Assembly: GCA_021904315.1 (NCBI GenBank)
Contig: CM038918.1
Span: 1,007,349 to 1,071,348 of the forward strand
DNA length: 64,000 nt
Origin: Sphagnum magellanicum
Taxonomy: Eukaryota; Streptophyta; Sphagnopsida; Sphagnales; Sphagnaceae
Direction of reading: 5' to 3'
Each line of letters begins with the position of its first letter. The stretch's first letter is position 1. Below, in pieces: positions 23,568 to 35,000 of this stretch. The position numbers were made by a program, and so were the translations under genes. Below the pieces are notes generated by a model, which was not told the DNA's origin, made no database searches, and saw only the letters and a list, made by a program, of their open reading frames with translations.

Positions 23568-26500
23568 TTAGGGAAATGTAATAGGAAGAACCTCTAGTAT
23601 GCCTTTCTTCAACCCTACTTCCTTGTGTTTATCACAAATCCACCGAATAAGAGGACCTTGGTTACCATATTTTATTCTAGGGTAATGAACCCTACTCAGA
23701 CCAAATGACTTGGGTATGTTTTGTTTTACTAGGAAGTCAACAAGCCATTGCTCAGCACCATGTTTTTCCTCTCTCAATGCAACTTCCTTCTCTATCATAT
23801 TTGTTTTTGGGCCATGAAGTGGGTCATTTTGAGAGTTTCCATCAATTCCCCAATTGGGTAAGTAGTCACTAAGGCTTTGTGTGTCAAGTGCCAATGCTAA
23901 ACCTCTTCCAACATTAGGTACCATGTTACCAATTCCTGCAGCAATATGGGCACCTACTTTTAACAAAAGGGAAAAGATGCTAAGACCAATAACAAGATAA
24001 GGGACAATTTTTTGTGCTGTTGTTGTCAACATTGTGACTTGACAACCTTGTTGTTCATCCACAACATGAATGCCTTCAACACATTCGCACAAAAGATGAA
24101 GATGGAATGTGTGGATCCCAGGCAACATTTTCACAATAAGTTGACGTTGAAGCTTTGCACCTGTGGTTGTGAAATAAACATTGCATGGAACTTGTCGTTT
24201 TTGTAATTCCAAGGGCAAGTTTATGATGTTGTCCAAATTCATTGCCAACATGTCATGCAAATTCTTTTCCATGGATTGAATTTCTTGTTTTATTCCATCC
24301 ATCAATCTCTTCTCCATTGATTGTATTTCTGGAACAATCTTGTCAAAAACTAATTGAGGCATTTCGTCGAATTTGTCAATAACAAATTGACGAAATGATC
24401 CTTTTGATAGTATGTCAACATTCTTGTGAATGGCATTTGTACCTCCCATTGTAACTCCACTTTGGGAACATTGTGGATCTTCATAATCTTCATCCTTGGT
24501 GGCCGGAGATGCATTGAAATGAACTTGAAGCTCCATGAGTTCATTTTGTCGTCTTTGAAAAAGCTCATGGGTATCCTTTTCGCCCAAAAGGGACATTGCC
24601 GAACCTTCCATGCTTCTTCCAAGGTAATCTTGACTCCCTTTAGGCACTTCTTGCACTTGTTGCCATGGATGTTCATATTTCGGATCAAGGTTTGCTCCCC
24701 TTAGCTCTTGTTTCAAGTCCTCCAACAATAATGCTTGATCCTTTCTGTGTTTGCACAATAGAAGGTTTTCCACAGCCTTTGGCCTCAAAACCCCACGCAC
24801 GAGTGAAACTCCTTGGCAACCTTGAACACTACTACACAATTGTTCAATTTTGCTTGAAACATGATCATTGATGAGCTGAAAGGTTTCTGATGGGCTTTTG
24901 CATGACTTCACCAATATGTCAATGAAAAGAGGACTTGCCATTTGATCCCCACTGAATTCCACAAAGATTTCCAAACCATCTACAAAAATTTTAATAAGAT
25001 TCTTTTCATTTGTGCAAGGTGCCATGATTGGCAAGTTCACAAAATGCTTATGTAATGTCACCTGCACACAAAAATTAAATGTATTAAGCGTTTAGTAGAT
25101 GAATATATGAAATAGGAACAAAACAAATCTATTCACATTATGAAAAAATCATGTTTATTGCAACTAGGCTATCTAATTGTAATCTAGTTCTATCAGACAC
25201 TTTTTAGTTGTAATTTCATTATATCAAACATTTTAAAATTGTAATGGACGTAATTTTCTCATAATGTTATACATTTTATACCATGGGAAAAAATCTTCAT
25301 AATACATTCCATTGTTAGATCATCATGAAATGGCACATTATATATATATGAAAAGAATTATATTTACCTGAACTCGTGGAAAGAATCCTGGGGTCAACGT
25401 CGTGAGTTCTTGGTCCTTGCATTGCAACCTACGACCAATGTAGATTATTTCAGCATTTTCTGGAAATTTCATTTCCCATTCCAAACGTCTTTCTCCTTTT
25501 GCAACATCTTCATGAAACTCCAATGTGGTGGGCACAAATATGAGCCGTTGTCCATGGTCTGTCACTTGAGGTTCTCCTTCATATGCCAAATCCATTTTCA
25601 GCATAAGATGAACAAGATATTTTAAAATGTTGGTCATATTGCCCACTCCACTATGAATAGTATCCTTCAATGACAAATTGAGAAGATGTTCAATTTCTCC
25701 AATCCGACCCCAACCATATTGAAAGGTCTTTTTCAAATTGACCTTTTCAACATGCCCTCGAAGTTTGATCAAATGGCCCATCACTTCGTGGCAAAACCAA
25801 CTAGGATTGACCACCACAAAATCTTCTTCCTTGAAATAGATCATTTCACCAGCATCGTGCAAGAACATGGCCACTGCTACGTGTGGCTTTTCAAATTCTT
25901 GTTGAACCACCAATTGTCGCAAGTTGGGTTCTTTCTTGTCAATAATCTCCTTCTCAAAAGTTTCCATTGTGACAATGGGTTGGTTCGGATGATGTTTATT
26001 CCATTCACACAAGCCATGCTGCACATTCATGCATGCTGCATAAATGTACACCATTTTCTTCAAAATATGCCCACAAGTGTTGGTCACTTTAGTTGTCACA
26101 TCTCTTACTTCTTGAGAAGAATGTGCATTGATCCAATAGCAAGTAGAAGATAGATTGATAAAAGCAGCAAATTTGGCTTTCAAATTGTGTAGGTGATATT
26201 CCGTGAGTTTTTTGTGAAGGAAGTTTTTGTCACCATGTGTCATGACAACCATCACTTGTGGTGGAGAAATTGATGACCTCTTTGTGTTGGATGAGATGAA
26301 TCTCAACCAATAACAAAGTTCATCCTTGATCTTTTCAAGATCTTTTTGTTCTTTAGAACCTTTCTTGAATGGATTACACACCAAAAGGAAAAGACACACA
26401 TTCCCTTGAATGCTCAAATTTGGGATCATTGTATCATGAAAGGCATGATACTCTTCTTGGCCGGCAAGATCCCATATAGAGATTTTTTGGTCATCATGAT

Positions 26501-28661
26501 CAAGGAGGACCTTGATTTGTATACCTCGTGTCCTTTTGGCCAATTCATTTGGATCATTGAAACAAAGCCCCAAAGGTTTGTTCAATTCAATGAACTCCAC
26601 CAACGGAGTGATCATCTTTGCTTGGAGTCCCTTTGCAAGGCTCCTAACCATTGACCTCCTTAATGTAGTTTTGCCTGTATGTACATAAACGTCACATGCT
26701 TTTAGCCCTTACACTTTAGTGCACAAATTTGAAAACATGATCATATGTAATATAATTACTTTAAATCGTATGGAAATGTTTATTTTCACATTACAAATAT
26801 TTGGTTATAACAAAGTACAAATTTTGTACTTGTTCACTTGGCAAGTGTTGTAAATGGAAAAATAGATTTTGTTGTTACAAATTTGGAAACATGCTTAACA
26901 TATTTATGTGAAATTAATGTTTAATGAACATGTTTGTGGCTAGTTAAACCAAAGTTACATAATTCAGTTCAACATTATGCACAATAAATACACATGGTTT
27001 AATGCCTTTTTTTAATCTCAACACATTGTTGATATTAATTTTCATTTGCTGTGAAAATATTGTTTTATCTTTCCAACATACATATTTGAGGTAAAACACT
27101 TTTGCATAATTTCATGCAAAACTAATTGGCAATCTATAAAAATATTTCATTAAGTGGATGAATAAGTTTTCCAAACGATTGTCAAATCTAAAAGTACAAC
27201 AACTAGTGTCAAAATTTATTATTAGTTTTATGAATATAATTAGAGACTTCAAATGTGCATGTGATTTTGTTTGTGTCAGGTCATAACAAATAAATGAAAT
27301 CTCTTACCTGCATATGCATCGCCACATAAGAATACTCTTGCAAACTTTGCTGGAGTTCGAGGCAACCCTTTCACCGCTGCCATATACTCACGTGCATTAC
27401 TTGCCAATTGCGCGTTCACTTGTGCAACATGTCCATCCCGTTCCAATTGAGTATCTGTTAGATCAATTTTCTTCAACCAAGGATTGATTCGTAGAAGGTC
27501 CATGACCTTGGCCAACACATCATCCCCTCTAACACCTTCACATTGTGTTAAGCCAAGGGTGTGAAGAGTTTCATTTTTCTCCAATGACTCCAGAATGGTG
27601 CACACATCCGATGGTTCTAAACTAGGGTCATAATCAATCGTGAGATGTGTTATCGAGTCATTGGTGAGCAACATTTGAGCAACAACTTTTGCCCCTTCTC
27701 GTCCCATCATTGTGCCAGAAAGGTGAAGTTTTTTAATTGATTTGTTAAGGAGCTGGTTCCCATCATCACAAGTGAGGGGCTGAAGTAACACTTTTAATGT
27801 GTCACCATCCGCATCAAAGCGGTTCCATAACGTCAAATTCTCCAAGGTTGAATTCACTCCCAACATCAACCCTACGGAAGCCACTCCAATCGCATCGATT
27901 CCTCTAAGGCTTAAAGTTTTAATGCTGGGATTGTTTTGCACCATTTGGCATAACATTTCCACACCTTTATCACCTTCAACTCGAACATAAAGATCCTTAA
28001 TGTTGTGATTGTTTTGCAGCATGCAGCAGAGCATTTCCACACCTTTATCACTCCCAATTTGTACTTGTAGAACCTCCAATGCTGGATGGGATACCAGATT
28101 TTGGCATAACACGTCCATCTCCTCACCGTCCAACGTGCTCCAAACCCGCAATTTTTTCAAGCTGTTGCATCGACTGACGACATCTAAAACTTGTAGGCGA
28201 TGGTTTCTACATGCTTCCCACATGCTGTTGTTTCCGTTTTCCTGATCCTTATCCAACTCAACCAATCGTTTGAACGTGAACGCTAAGCTCTCCAATTGAG
28301 TTTCTTGTAAGGTCCTGATAAGTTCGTCCAAACTTATGTCTCCTTTGTCAGGTTCCAACAATTCCACCAGGGGTTGAGGCGGAAAGATGGGCGTTTCAGC
28401 TGGAGAACTGGGTGGTTTGAGGAACCCTGAGAGATGACCACTCTCCGCTCCTTCTGCTCCCTCCTCCTCCATCGTTCTAGTGTTTAGTTCATCACAAGTC
28501 TCGTCGCTCCTGATCTCCATAGCCATCGTCGGTGGGGGAACTTCTTGTAGTATTTGTTTCCTTGTCTCATTGCTAGATTCTGATGAGAACCTGACTTGGC
28601 TACTGGCCAGCTGATCTATATCCCCTGGATCTATCTCCACCAAGCCTTCTTTTATGTCCAT
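23568..28661 (-). CDS. LRR-Roc-COR (ROCO family, TORNADO1-like) GTPase, intact copy
   Basis: Three exons, 28661-27308, 26674-25368 and 25061-23568, join in phase to 1384 aa with GT-AG junctions. Residues 1-105 are acidic and low-complexity. About 110-435 are LRR units of the ribonuclease-inhibitor type (LCCMLQNNHNIKDL and similar). The Roc GTPase follows: P-loop GDAYAGKT at 447-454, switch II WDLAGQEEYHAFHD near 519-532, and a G4-like THGDK at 597-601. The COR domain starts near 715, with VAMFLHDAGEMIYF and VVVNPSWF. The third exon (888-1384) has a charged, coiled-coil-like stretch near 1110-1170, a conserved core around CNVYFTTTGAKLQRQL, a hydrophobic segment near 1239-1263, and a C-terminal FGL...IRWICDKH motif. 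ROCO proteins are dimeric GTPases; Arabidopsis TORNADO1, with this layout, acts in leaf and root patterning. The exact role here is unknown. Intron 1 splits the P-loop Gly452 codon. Confidence 0.92.
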
Positions 28662-28699
28662 TCTCCGACAACTGAAAACCTCACGATGATGTAATCGCT

Positions 28700-29075
28700 C
28701 TGCAACAATAGTATGTCAACGTTATCAAGTAAACATTGCTCAATATATCATCTTACGATTTGTTTTCACAAGCGAAGATTCTTCTAAGAATCGCCAATAT
28801 ATTCCAGTCAGCAAGATCCATCAAACAATTCTCAACTTCTATCCACTACAAGTCGATTGCATATTGAGCGCCCAATGATAATGACCCAAGCCAATATGGT
28901 TGTCATGCTCAAGCTTTTGCATGCACCATCATGATAGCACAAATTTCGTGCTCTCCAATATAGACAACAGGTCGTCCAGAACACAAGTTCTCTACTTAGG
29001 CAATGTAACACAATAATATACCGCGGTCATAATCATAGCTCAAAATCAGAGGCATGTTGGTGGGAGATCCCATAC
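28700..29075 (-). other. Probable 5' UTR intron of ROCO copy 1
   Basis: On the minus strand a donor TTTTGCAG|GTATGG ends a leader exon at 29076, and an acceptor TTGTTGCAG|AGCG opens the next at 28699, 38 bases before the ATG. Both sites are kept in the duplicate (donor after 61217), which supports a real leader intron. Confidence 0.45.
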
Positions 29076-29076
29076 C

Positions 29077-30030
29077 TGCAAAATTTTATGAAACTTGAAA
29101 GAAGTTGCAGTTCGATAAAGTGTGTCAACTTCCTAATGTTCTGTGGAAGCAGCTATCAACCCACGCTTCACGTCTGCCCTTGGCCAGAACAATTAGCAAG
29201 TCAACCGACCTTGATAGCTCTTCACGTCTGCTCTGCAATTTCGCATGAGTAGGGTGATTCACTCTAGAAAGCTGAGTCAAGCGGAGCAAATGAGAACATG
29301 GTTGGAAAGAAGATCAGCGTCCACACAAGTGCGCAACATGTTTGACAAGAGAGAGCACAGATTCAAAGAACGGATGCAAGCGGGTTCTTATAGACGCAAG
29401 ATTCAGTAAGTAGGCGAACCTGTGTGAGGCAGCTGAGCACACAGTTAGACAATAGTTAATTGCAGATTCGGAGTCTTCCGTGAAACCCAGGATCCTAGTT
29501 TCTCCATCGACAAACGCATATCTTAATCCTCCCACCATAAAATCCCTGGCAAAAATTAAGATTGCACTTGCTGAATTGAGTGGTTGGAAGAAAATGTAGC
29601 CGAAAGATATATGTGGGTCCTAGCTGCTTCATAGAAAGATGTAGGTCCTAGCTGCGTTGCTGCTTTATACAAGGCCGATGAATCAATCGGGCGAAGTGCG
29701 AGCAAGTGCGTTCACGTGTTTACCGGTGCACGCGGTTTGCAGACGAAGAAAAGTGAGACAAGTTGGAGATCATCCGTGAACTTATTCATTTCTCCGAGGA
29801 ACACTAAAACTAGCCATTTGTTGCGATCGTCCTGAAGAATCCATAGGATATTTATTCACTAGTTTAGGTACTTAGCTACTGTTGTTGCTTGGTTACGTGC
29901 TGCTGTGCTGTGTAGTAGTGGCAGAAAGATGCGAATCCTGCAGCGGGCACATAAACCAAGTGGGCGAGTTTTGAGGCAAGTGCAGTAGCTGGCTTGCTTG
30001 GCACCAGAGAAATGTTTGCGCGTGTTTGTA
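29077..30030 (-). promoter_or_regulatory. Upstream region of ROCO copy 1
   Basis: This aligns with 61218-62210 upstream of copy 2. A frame of 74 codons at 29314-29538 loses its start and is disrupted in the duplicate, so it is probably leader or promoter rather than protein. I recognise no specific promoter element. Confidence 0.3.
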
Positions 30031-31795
30031 GCAGAAAGATAATGGGTCCCAGTTATGCACCACACTTTGTAGCTACAACAAAAGTCCGTATTCAATTATG
30101 GAGCTTCCTGAACAGGTTCCTGACAGGCCCAGTTGATCCAGAGAGGGTACTACAACAGATGGGCCCAAGTGAGCCAGCACCCACCAGTGCACCATGTTCC
30201 ACTGGATGCCCACTATGACTCAGTTATAGATGAACCTCAACTGAGTTAATGTCTGGTTTCACCTCGGTAACCCATTTTGTGAAAAGTAGGTCCTCTATTT
30301 ATAGGTAAATATGTATGAAAATAGGTGATTACTAGGTAAGTAGATGGTTTATATAGAGACCATGACTCTTTTTACTGCCTTCCTACTAACAACCCACTTG
30401 AAGTGCAACTGAGGTAACCACCATGGTTACTTAGAGAACGGAATCCCAACAGAAAATGGTTTCTCAACCAATTGTCATCCATGGTGCTTGCGGGATGCGG
30501 GTTCACTCAGGCCAAAAAGAGGGGCACTGCCGGTCCAGTCCTTGCAATACCTTTTTGGTGTCAACCTGGGTTTGTTTTCAAGAACTATTTATATGCAGCT
30601 TTAGTGGCAATTGTCCACAGGAAGATTTGAAAATAATTGGTGATTAGCCTTTTATCTGGTTGTAAACCATATATGAAGCACAAATATAAAAATCATATAC
30701 TTTTAATCATCCTTACATATTTCTGGCTAGGTACTTACTAGAACCAAATATGGCAATCTGCTGACTTTTCCTTTTTTTAAAAAGAACTTTTGGCCATTCC
30801 AGTGCCCAAAAATAACTTGATTTCCTAGTTTTTAATTCTTAACTTAGCCTTTTTGACAAATTTTGCCATTGAAAAAATAGGCCAGTGTGAAACAATACAC
30901 TTAGGTTATCAACATGGTCCCCAAACAAATCTTACCATGCTGTTGCCCAGGTAATACATGCAACTCACAGGAGGCCACATATCTCGTGCTCCAACGAATC
31001 TAATTTGAGGCAATGAAACTTCTGCATGATGGAGTATGCGGAGGGGAAAGCTCGGTGCCCCTTGGGTAAACCCCGAGGTATTGGGCTTCACCAGAGAGGT
31101 ATTGGGCCTCACCAGAGCAAGGGCCCAAGCAAAAGGCCCTGAAAGAACGAAACCCTGCATGCTGAGTGACACCAGCGGACAACATGCAAACTTTGTTTCA
31201 TTATTGAGCAATGAAAGACCACATCTTGTCTGCCCTCTAAACCATGTATTGGGTGGTTCTTGGATTTTGTGTGAGTTTTTGAAAATTCCCACATTCAAAC
31301 AACCCGGGATCCACACACCCAACCCTTACCCGCATGATATTTCTTGGAAAAAGTGAGACCAACCCAACATGGCTGTGTAAACTTTCCCTAATACACACCC
31401 TTCTCAAACTACTACCTCTTACAGGGAAGGAATGACCTGCCAGAAATTGTGCAGTGTATTTGGTGGTGACCTTATAAAGCATATTTTGACATTGGGGAGC
31501 AGGGAGGGCATTTCGTTTTTCATAATGCCCCCCTCCTGTTTCGCCTCAGTTTATCCCCTGGATTTCTTGCAGGTCTATATGTTGGGTAAAGTGCTGGGTC
31601 GAGGGGCCTGCCTCGGTAGCCCTTATTTTGGTAAGGACCTCAACCTAGGGCTTTTACCCTACACTTAAACGCACAATAAGCCTCCAGTTTGAGGCGCAAG
31701 GACCAAAGGTACCACATCAAACATGAAAACAACACATGTTAGAAATCCATGAATTTAGTTCCCATGCCACTGTACGTACTACAACTACTTAGTAC
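30030..31795. repeat. Dispersed repeat, copy A
   Basis: This aligns end to end with 38590-40530 (copy B) in the same orientation, and its first 320 bp align with 62215-62665 (copy C). Its left part reads like the end of a degraded coding sequence, PLDAHYDSVIDEPQL followed by a stop. It carries a private tandem doubling of GAGGTATTGGGCYTCACCAGA near 31075-31120 that copy B lacks. The right part includes TAGCCCTTATTTTGG and GGGCTTTTACCCTACAC; variants of these recur near 44.87 and 63.64 kb. I found no LTRs, terminal inverted repeats or intact transposase. Confidence 0.85.
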
Positions 31796-31899
31796 ATACC
31801 CACTGGGGGTATGAAGATGAAATATGAAAAAGAGTAGTGTAGGGTGGGGTTTCAAAAATCGGAACATCCCATCTGACAGACATACCAGTTTTCAAAAGG

Positions 31900-32068
31900 C
31901 CTTCCAATCAGTGGAGGAAAGAATACCCTGTGATAAGGTACCCTCCAATTGCATTACAGAAAGTGGACGAGGTCTTTAAGTATTACATAACCAGTCTCTA
32001 GGGGGTGGCCACTGAGTGTATCCGCATGCCACTCGTGGTTTTGCCATGTACAGGCAGTAGCCACCCCC
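31900..32068. repeat. Repeat fragment shared with the right end, with a hairpin
   Basis: 31900-32014 matches 63680-63797 (CAGTGGAG...AGAATA, AAGGTACCCTCCAATT, TCTAGGGGGTGGCCACTG). GGGGGTGGCCACTG at 32001-32014 faces CAGTAGCCACCCCC at 32055-32068 as an inverted repeat with one mismatch. Confidence 0.7.
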
Positions 32069-35000
32069 CTACACATTGGTTACCAGACCTAATATTTTTC
32101 CACGCTCTTTTTACATCTTGGACGGCAGCATTTTTATTTTTGGCGAGTTTTCAGACTGTGGCCCAAAAAAAAACACACACAATGAAAATTGAACAAAGGG
32201 TTTTTATAAATAAAAAAACACACGAAAGTCATCATATTTTGAGAAGAAAAAAAAGTTAGAAGTCACCATATTTAAACAGGGAGTTCTTAAAGGTCTTGAG
32301 AACTAGGTAGGATTCATAAAAATTTTGATTGTCTTGTCTGACCTCAAGCCAAATTTGGGTTGCCTCATTCCTGTTTGGGACAACAGTCAGTCCACCTTCC
32401 TGACAAACTTGAAAAGAAAAGACAAAGTCTTGGACAGGTTCTACGAATCAATCACCATTTGCTAAATAAAAAATATTGGGCCAAGAACTTAAAGAAGATA
32501 ATAAGAATTCTTGGGCCCAACAGTTGGCGGCACCGTTTCTTTTTCCAATTTTGTGATTATGCTAAGGTGGCTATCGTCTCCAAAGTAATTTAGCCAAATT
32601 TGGTCACATGTACTAATATGGAAGTAGGAAAAAAATTGAAATTCTTTAACATTTTTGGCTACGTCCTGGAACTCATAATAAAAATCTGGCGAGTGTTTTT
32701 TTTTTTGAAATCTGGCAAATTTGGGCCATTTTTTCCATGGAAAATCATTCCTATACATCGAAATCATATTTTTCAGTTAGGGATTTGGCGAAAATTCGTC
32801 AGTAAAAGAAACACTGGTTGGTGGCATTCTTTTCAGATGGTTTAATTATAATTGCACTTTGGATTATATATAATGTTTTTTTTGTGACGGTAATTGCTTT
32901 CCAAAAACAAGTTAAAGGTCTCAAGATATCAAGTTTTCATCCATAATTTGCAACAATGTTTTTCAACTTTTTTTCATTGTAAAATGTTGTGGAATACAGA
33001 TGTAAAGTTACAAAATGAATGAAAATTGAAAAAATGATGGCATGGCATGGCATGGATAAAAGTTACACAATGGATGAAGAGTTGAAAAACTTCATGTGAC
33101 TCCTATTCAGTGCTTGTTGGAAGTTGCCTAGTCATAGACTGCCACCAGCCATGATACTAGTTAGCTGAAAAAAATTCATATAAGGAAAAGATGAAAAGTT
33201 TGACAAAATACAAAGGAGAAGGCAAAATCAGTGTTGGGCCAATATATCAATTCTACTATATCAAAAAAATTCATACAAGGAAAAGATGAAAAGTTTGACA
33301 AAATACAAAAGAGAAGGAAAAATCAGTGTTGGGCCAATATATCAATTCTACTATATCAACTCCAGGTAAAGGTAAATGATGAATATTTATCCTGTTCAGA
33401 AGGTAAGAGAAGGCATAAATATCTCACCATATCCCATTTATGCACCATGTGGGTATAAGGATTTAAACAAAAGGTAAATAGAATACAATCGACACTTTTC
33501 AAAGTGGAGAAAGAAAATTATTGTTGCAAAAATTAACATATGAAATTTTAACCATCTTATATCGAAATTGAATGAAACCAATCAATAGTCCAAAACATTC
33601 TTATTGGCAAATGGTACTAACATTTGCAAAGGTTTTATGAACATATATGGTAACACTTATTCAATGTATTGATTGGATATAAAATGTCAAAGTAAAGTAT
33701 ATTCAATAGTTAGAGCATGCCCACTATTCCATATGTAGTTTTTTTTTAAGAACAATCCTAGAAAGCTTTATTAAAAAACACATTGTAGATTAGGGAAATG
33801 TACAAAGGAGTAAAAATTAAGGAAAAGGGCAAAATGTCCAGTTGTCCAGGTTTAAGGTAGATATGAAAATCTTTTCATATTTAAAATCGATGGCTTGTGG
33901 TAGGTTGGTCATATTTATATATGTCAAAAATTGACAATTTGCAATAGACCAATGGTGGTGATGGGAGGTGTGTCTTGAAGGGGTGGAAGCTAAAAAAATG
34001 ATTAAGCCTATAGCTATCGCCTGACTTAACATGAAAAACACTTGCATCCTTTCTAATGTGATAACAAATTTTGACAAACAAAGCTAACCAAGGTAGACAG
34101 ATAAAAGCCCTATAGTCCCTTCAAGCTCCAAATGGCATTGCCACAATTTTTTTGGTCTTAATATGGCCACTTAAAGCACACTTCTTATGGTAAAGTCATT
34201 CTACTACTAGTGCAAAAGTTATGTGTTATAAATTGTTGTCCATATACACTAAAATTTTTTTGGCAAATCTTTATGTAAGGATAGTAGACTTGTCCTCATC
34301 TTTCCCAAGGATTTCAAACATACAAACATACACCCATGGTTCATTCTCCTACCATACATGTCGGGTCAAAAATGGAAATGAATACAAGTCTGCCAAAAAG
34401 AAAATTCTTATAGCCAATGAAGTGAGGTAGCATGCATCTAATGGGCCCATGTGGTTTTCTTGGGAGGGTGGCGGTGTTGGATTACTTTTGTTATTATCAA
34501 TGTGTTCCCATGAAATTCCCATTGTGTTCCCATCAAGTTCTCAATGAATTCCTAACATTTTCCCTGAGTTCTTGATGTGTTCCTCAATATGTTCCCCATA
34601 GCTCCTCACTTAGTCCCGAATACTTTGCCCTAAATTTTATTCTTGCAAGCTACATAACCAATCCAAAGGAGAAGATTACAACATATTTATTTTGAGACTG
34701 TTGAAAGTTTGATTAATTTTTTTTGTGATGAGGCAATGAAACTAGTCATTTCTTATGTGAACCACTACACAAGGCACATTGCTATACAATAGTTAGCGAA
34801 ACAGCCCTGAATGTTTTGTTGCACAATCGACTATTTATGCCTGAATGCCTGATATGAAATTGATGTGTTCAATTTTTGGGGAAAAATAAAAATAAAAATA
34901 TTGCTTTTTATGTTCACTAAAGGGTGTAAACTGAAGGGGCATGGATAATTCTCACCCAACTCATGGTCTTCTAACATTTATTAATGGGAGGTTTTGTGAA

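Larger units (their letters stand above)
14580..30350. repeat. Segmental duplication, copy 1
   Basis: About 15.8 kb that returns in the same orientation at about 46745-62665. Exons, introns and spacer all align, with mostly small substitutions and indels. The left edge falls inside PGL intron 1. The right edge falls in a dispersed repeat near 30.3 kb. Offsets between matching points run from about 32.04 to 32.3 kb because of small indels. Edges are judged by eye and may be off by tens of bases. Confidence 0.93.

Noticed and set aside
25686-26153. 155-codon plus-strand frame, with partner at 57730-58197
   Set aside because: It is the reverse complement of the Roc-COR exon; openness comes from the codon use of the real gene.
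29314-29538. 74-codon minus-strand frame upstream of ROCO copy 1, first thought to be an extra N-terminal exon
   Set aside because: Its ATG is ACG in the duplicate and the frame is disrupted there; it reads better as leader or promoter.
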